Below, piece after piece: positions 61,772 to 64,000 of a DNA stretch of 64,000 nucleotides (position 1 is the stretch's first letter; each line of letters begins with the position of its first letter). The translations under genes and the position numbers were made by a program. Source of the DNA: Rhodobacteraceae bacterium EhC02 (GTDB lineage: Bacteria; Pseudomonadota; Alphaproteobacteria; Rhodobacterales; Rhodobacteraceae); NCBI GenBank assembly GCA_001650895.1, contig LXYH01000024.1:40995-104994 (forward strand), read 5' to 3'. A model generated the notes under the pieces. The model made no database searches and was not told where the DNA came from. It worked only from the letters and a program-made list of their open reading frames with translations.

Positions 61772-64000
61772 ATGGATTCCCCGACCGTCATGACCGGCAC
61801 ATTCCGACAGATCGCGGCCTCGCTGATCCGCAGATTGCTCCGCCCGACGGCCCTGACCGTTGCGATCGTCACCATGGTCATGTCCGGCCTGTGGCTCGCT
61901 GCGGAACAGCGCAACCGTATGTTTCATGCACAGCAGATGCGGATCGATGTCATCGGCGACCTGACGCTGCTGCGCGCGCGGCTTGAGGGCGAGGTCGCGG
62001 GCAGTGTGCAGTTGATCCGTGGCCTGATCGCCACGCTGATCACGGAACCCGACATGACCCAGGCCCGTTTCGCCGAGATCGCCAAGGGGCTGATCGGTGA
62101 AAACTCGGCGATCCGCAATGTGGCGGCGGCGCCCGACATGATCATCCGCATGGTCTATCCGCTGGCCGAGAACGAGGCGGCCCTTGGCCTGAACTACCTT
62201 GAGAACGAGGCGCAGCGGCCTGCCGCGGTGCAGGCGCGCGATACGGGCGCGCTGGTCTTTGCCGGTCCCGTCGCCCTTGTTCAGGGCGGCACGGGTTTCA
62301 TCGGCCGCTTTCCGGTGACCATCCCCAGCCCCGAGGGCGACCGGTTCTGGGGCCTTGTCTCAACCGTGATCAGTGATGATACGCTTTACCGGGCGGCGGG
62401 ATTGCTGCAACCCGATCTGACCATGCGGATCGCCCTGTCGGGACGCGATGGCGCGGGGTCTGCCAACGATGTCTTCTTCGGCGATCCCGCGGTCCTGTCC
62501 GCCGATCCGGTCACGCTGGACGTGCTGCTGCCCAGTGGACAATGGCGGCTTTCTGCGGTTCCCGTCGCGGGCTGGGACATGAGCCCGCCGACAACGCCAA
62601 TCCTGCGGGCGGTCATGCTGGCCGCATGGTTGCTGCTGCTGCTGCCAAGCGTTCTGATGGGGCGGCTGATCGAAGATCGGCAGGCCAGCATCCGGGACCT
62701 CGAGACATCGAACAATGCGCTGAACAATCGCATGGCCGAACTTGAAAAGGCACGCCAGGAACAGAACCGGACCGAGGCAAAGCTGCGCGAAAGTCTGCAG
62801 GCACAGGAACAGATCAACGCCCGTTTCGCAGAAGTGTCGGACATCAGCGGCTCGTGGGTCTGGGAGCAGGATGCCGATCTGCGCTTCACGCATGTTTCGC
62901 CGGGCTACACCAAGCTGACAGGCTATGACGCCTCGATCCTGCTGGGCCGGACACGCGACCAGCAGCGTGCCATGCTGCCGCGGGCGTTCGGCCAGGCCGA
63001 TTGGGAGGGGCTGGCCCAAAAGATCGCGGCGCGCGAGCCCTTCAGCGAGTTCAACTTCGGTTTCCGGGCCAGGGATGGGCGGGAGTTGTGGCTGATGATC
63101 AGCGGCACGCCGTCCTTCGACAGCAACGGCCGCTTTCTGGGGTACCGCGGGGCAGGCACGGATGTGACCAGCATTCATGCGGCGACCCTGGCCGCGCAGG
63201 AGGCCAACCGCACCAAGTCCATGTTCCTTGCCAACATGAGCCACGAGATCCGCACTCCGATGAACGGCATCCTGGGCATGGCGGAAATGCTGGAACGCAC
63301 GCTGACCCTGGACAATCAGAAAAGAATGATCGGCGTGATCCGCAACAGCGGCGAGGCGCTTCTGGCCATCCTGAACGACATTCTGGATCTGTCCAAGATC
63401 GAAGCGGGCAAGCTGACGCTGGAAAACATCCCCTTTCGTCCCGATGAGATCGCGAACCGGATCGAAACCCTGCACCGGCCAAGGGCGCAGGAGAAAGGGC
63501 TGCGCCTGGAGGTCTTTACCGACAGCCGCGCCCGCAAGCCGCGCCTGGGTGATCCGCATCGCGTGGCCCAGATCCTGCACAACCTGATCAGCAATGCGAT
63601 CAAGTTCACCGACAGCGGAAAGGTCTCGGTCTGGATCACGGTGCTGGCAGGGGGCGATATCCGCATCGAGGTGATCGACACCGGCATCGGCTTGTCGACG
63701 GCGCAGCAAGAACGGATCTTCGATGAATTCGTGCAGGCGGACGGGTCGGTGACGCGCCGCTTCGGGGGAACAGGTCTTGGAATGTCCATCGTGCGCCGCC
63801 TTGTGGGGATGATGGATGGCCAGCTTGAACTTGCATCCGAAGAAGGCAAGGGCACGACCTTCATCGTGACGCTGCCGCTGCCCGAAGTCGAACAGTTGGC
63901 CAAGCCCGCCCAGCCCAGCCCGGCGGAAGGGCCAAGGGCGCAGCCCCAGGTCAATCTGACCGGGCTGCAAATTCTGGCCGCCGACGACAATGATGTGAAC
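61772..64000 (+). CDS. CHASE-PAS hybrid sensor histidine kinase (3' end outside window)
   Basis: Membrane sensor kinase, of which 743 codons are visible. Layout: transmembrane helix about residues 26-44, periplasmic CHASE domain about 45-275 (FAEIAKGLIGENSAIRNVA, GLNYLENEAQRP), second helix about 278-298 (AVMLAAWLLLLLPSVLMG), coiled-coil linker, PAS domain about 345-465. HisKA follows with phospho-acceptor H491 in ANMSHEIRTPMNG, then HATPase with the N-box NLISNAIKFTD, G1 DTGIGL and G2 GGTGLGMSI. A receiver domain starts at LQILAADDND (aspartate pair visible). ATG 61790 is an alternative start. CHASE domains sense external small molecules; the ligand is unknown. Confidence 0.93.
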   Translation, partial: MDSPTVMTGTFRQIAASLIRRLLRPTALTVAIVTMVMSGLWLAAEQRNRMFHAQQMRIDVIGDLTLLRARLEGEVAGSVQLIRGLIATLITEPDMTQARFAEIAKGLIGENSAIRNVAAAPDMIIRMVYPLAENEAALGLNYLENEAQRPAAVQARDTGALVFAGPVALVQGGTGFIGRFPVTIPSPEGDRFWGLVSTVISDDTLYRAAGLLQPDLTMRIALSGRDGAGSANDVFFGDPAVLSADPVTLDVLLPSGQWRLSAVPVAGWDMSPPTTPILRAVMLAAWLLLLLPSVLMGRLIEDRQASIRDLETSNNALNNRMAELEKARQEQNRTEAKLRESLQAQEQINARFAEVSDISGSWVWEQDADLRFTHVSPGYTKLTGYDASILLGRTRDQQRAMLPRAFGQADWEGLAQKIAAREPFSEFNFGFRARDGRELWLMISGTPSFDSNGRFLGYRGAGTDVTSIHAATLAAQEANRTKSMFLANMSHEIRTPMNGILGMAEMLERTLTLDNQKRMIGVIRNSGEALLAILNDILDLSKIEAGKLTLENIPFRPDEIANRIETLHRPRAQEKGLRLEVFTDSRARKPRLGDPHRVAQILHNLISNAIKFTDSGKVSVWITVLAGGDIRIEVIDTGIGLSTAQQERIFDEFVQADGSVTRRFGGTGLGMSIVRRLVGMMDGQLELASEEGKGTTFIVTLPLPEVEQLAKPAQPSPAEGPRAQPQVNLTGLQILAADDNDVN

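Overview
The window looks like a chromosomal segment of a marine Rhodobacteraceae (Roseobacter-group) alphaproteobacterium. The evidence is a high G+C content, an alphaproteobacterial MipZ division ATPase, a cysteine-free L31 protein, an ffh - acetyltransferase - chorismate mutase - rpsP gene order, TctABC and Liv uptake systems, and clustered homogentisate and homoprotocatechuate pathways. The species was not identified. I saw no rRNA or tRNA genes, CRISPR array, insertion sequence or phage.

Region by region: (1) 1-7250 holds translation genes (ffh, rpsP, rimM, trmD, rplS, rpmE) with an acetyltransferase, chorismate mutase, bluB and two opposite-strand genes between rimM and trmD. It closes with a strong terminator. 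(2) 7274-14589, minus strand, is a surface-polysaccharide operon: the dTDP-rhamnose set rfbCBDA, an epimerase, a sulfotransferase and an RgpF-family protein. (3) mipZ at 14806 reads from a TTG codon. (4) 15631-21930 is a homogentisate module: MarR regulator, hmgA, fahA, an unusual metallo-beta-lactamase-fold protein, a small membrane protein, and an FAD hydroxylase with a DUF2783 partner. (5) 22060-31615 combines an aromatic amino acid decarboxylase, an HpaI aldolase and a GntR regulator with a P450, ferredoxin, glutamine-synthetase-like ligase, class I amidotransferase, aminotransferase, HAD phosphatase and IclR regulator. (6) 31774-39794 is a TctCBA importer followed by an aldehyde dehydrogenase, an AGXT2L-type phospho-lyase, a sugar/amino-alcohol-type kinase and a Tm-1-like protein. 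(7) 39911-45088 is the homoprotocatechuate meta-cleavage operon hpaFEDGH with divergent hpaR. (8) 45395-52018 is a Liv ABC importer with an acyl-CoA ligase. (9) 52200-59559 has a Crp-type regulator and a three-gene transglutaminase / DUF2126 / ATP-grasp-alpha-E locus. (10) 59681-64000 has an acetyltransferase, a thioesterase, an IMPACT-family protein and the start of a CHASE-PAS hybrid histidine kinase.

How it fits together (partly inference): most of 15.6-52 kb is dedicated to taking up and degrading aromatic acids and amines. Homogentisate and homoprotocatechuate routes converge on central metabolites. The HpaI aldolase that should finish the hpa pathway lies 17 kb away, behind an operator resembling the one at hpaR/hpaF. 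The ligase / P450 / ferredoxin / amidotransferase set resembles pathways that protect an amine as a gamma-glutamyl amide before oxidation, and it is the strongest candidate for an undescribed system here. A second candidate is the kinase / phospho-lyase / aldehyde dehydrogenase set behind the TctABC importer.
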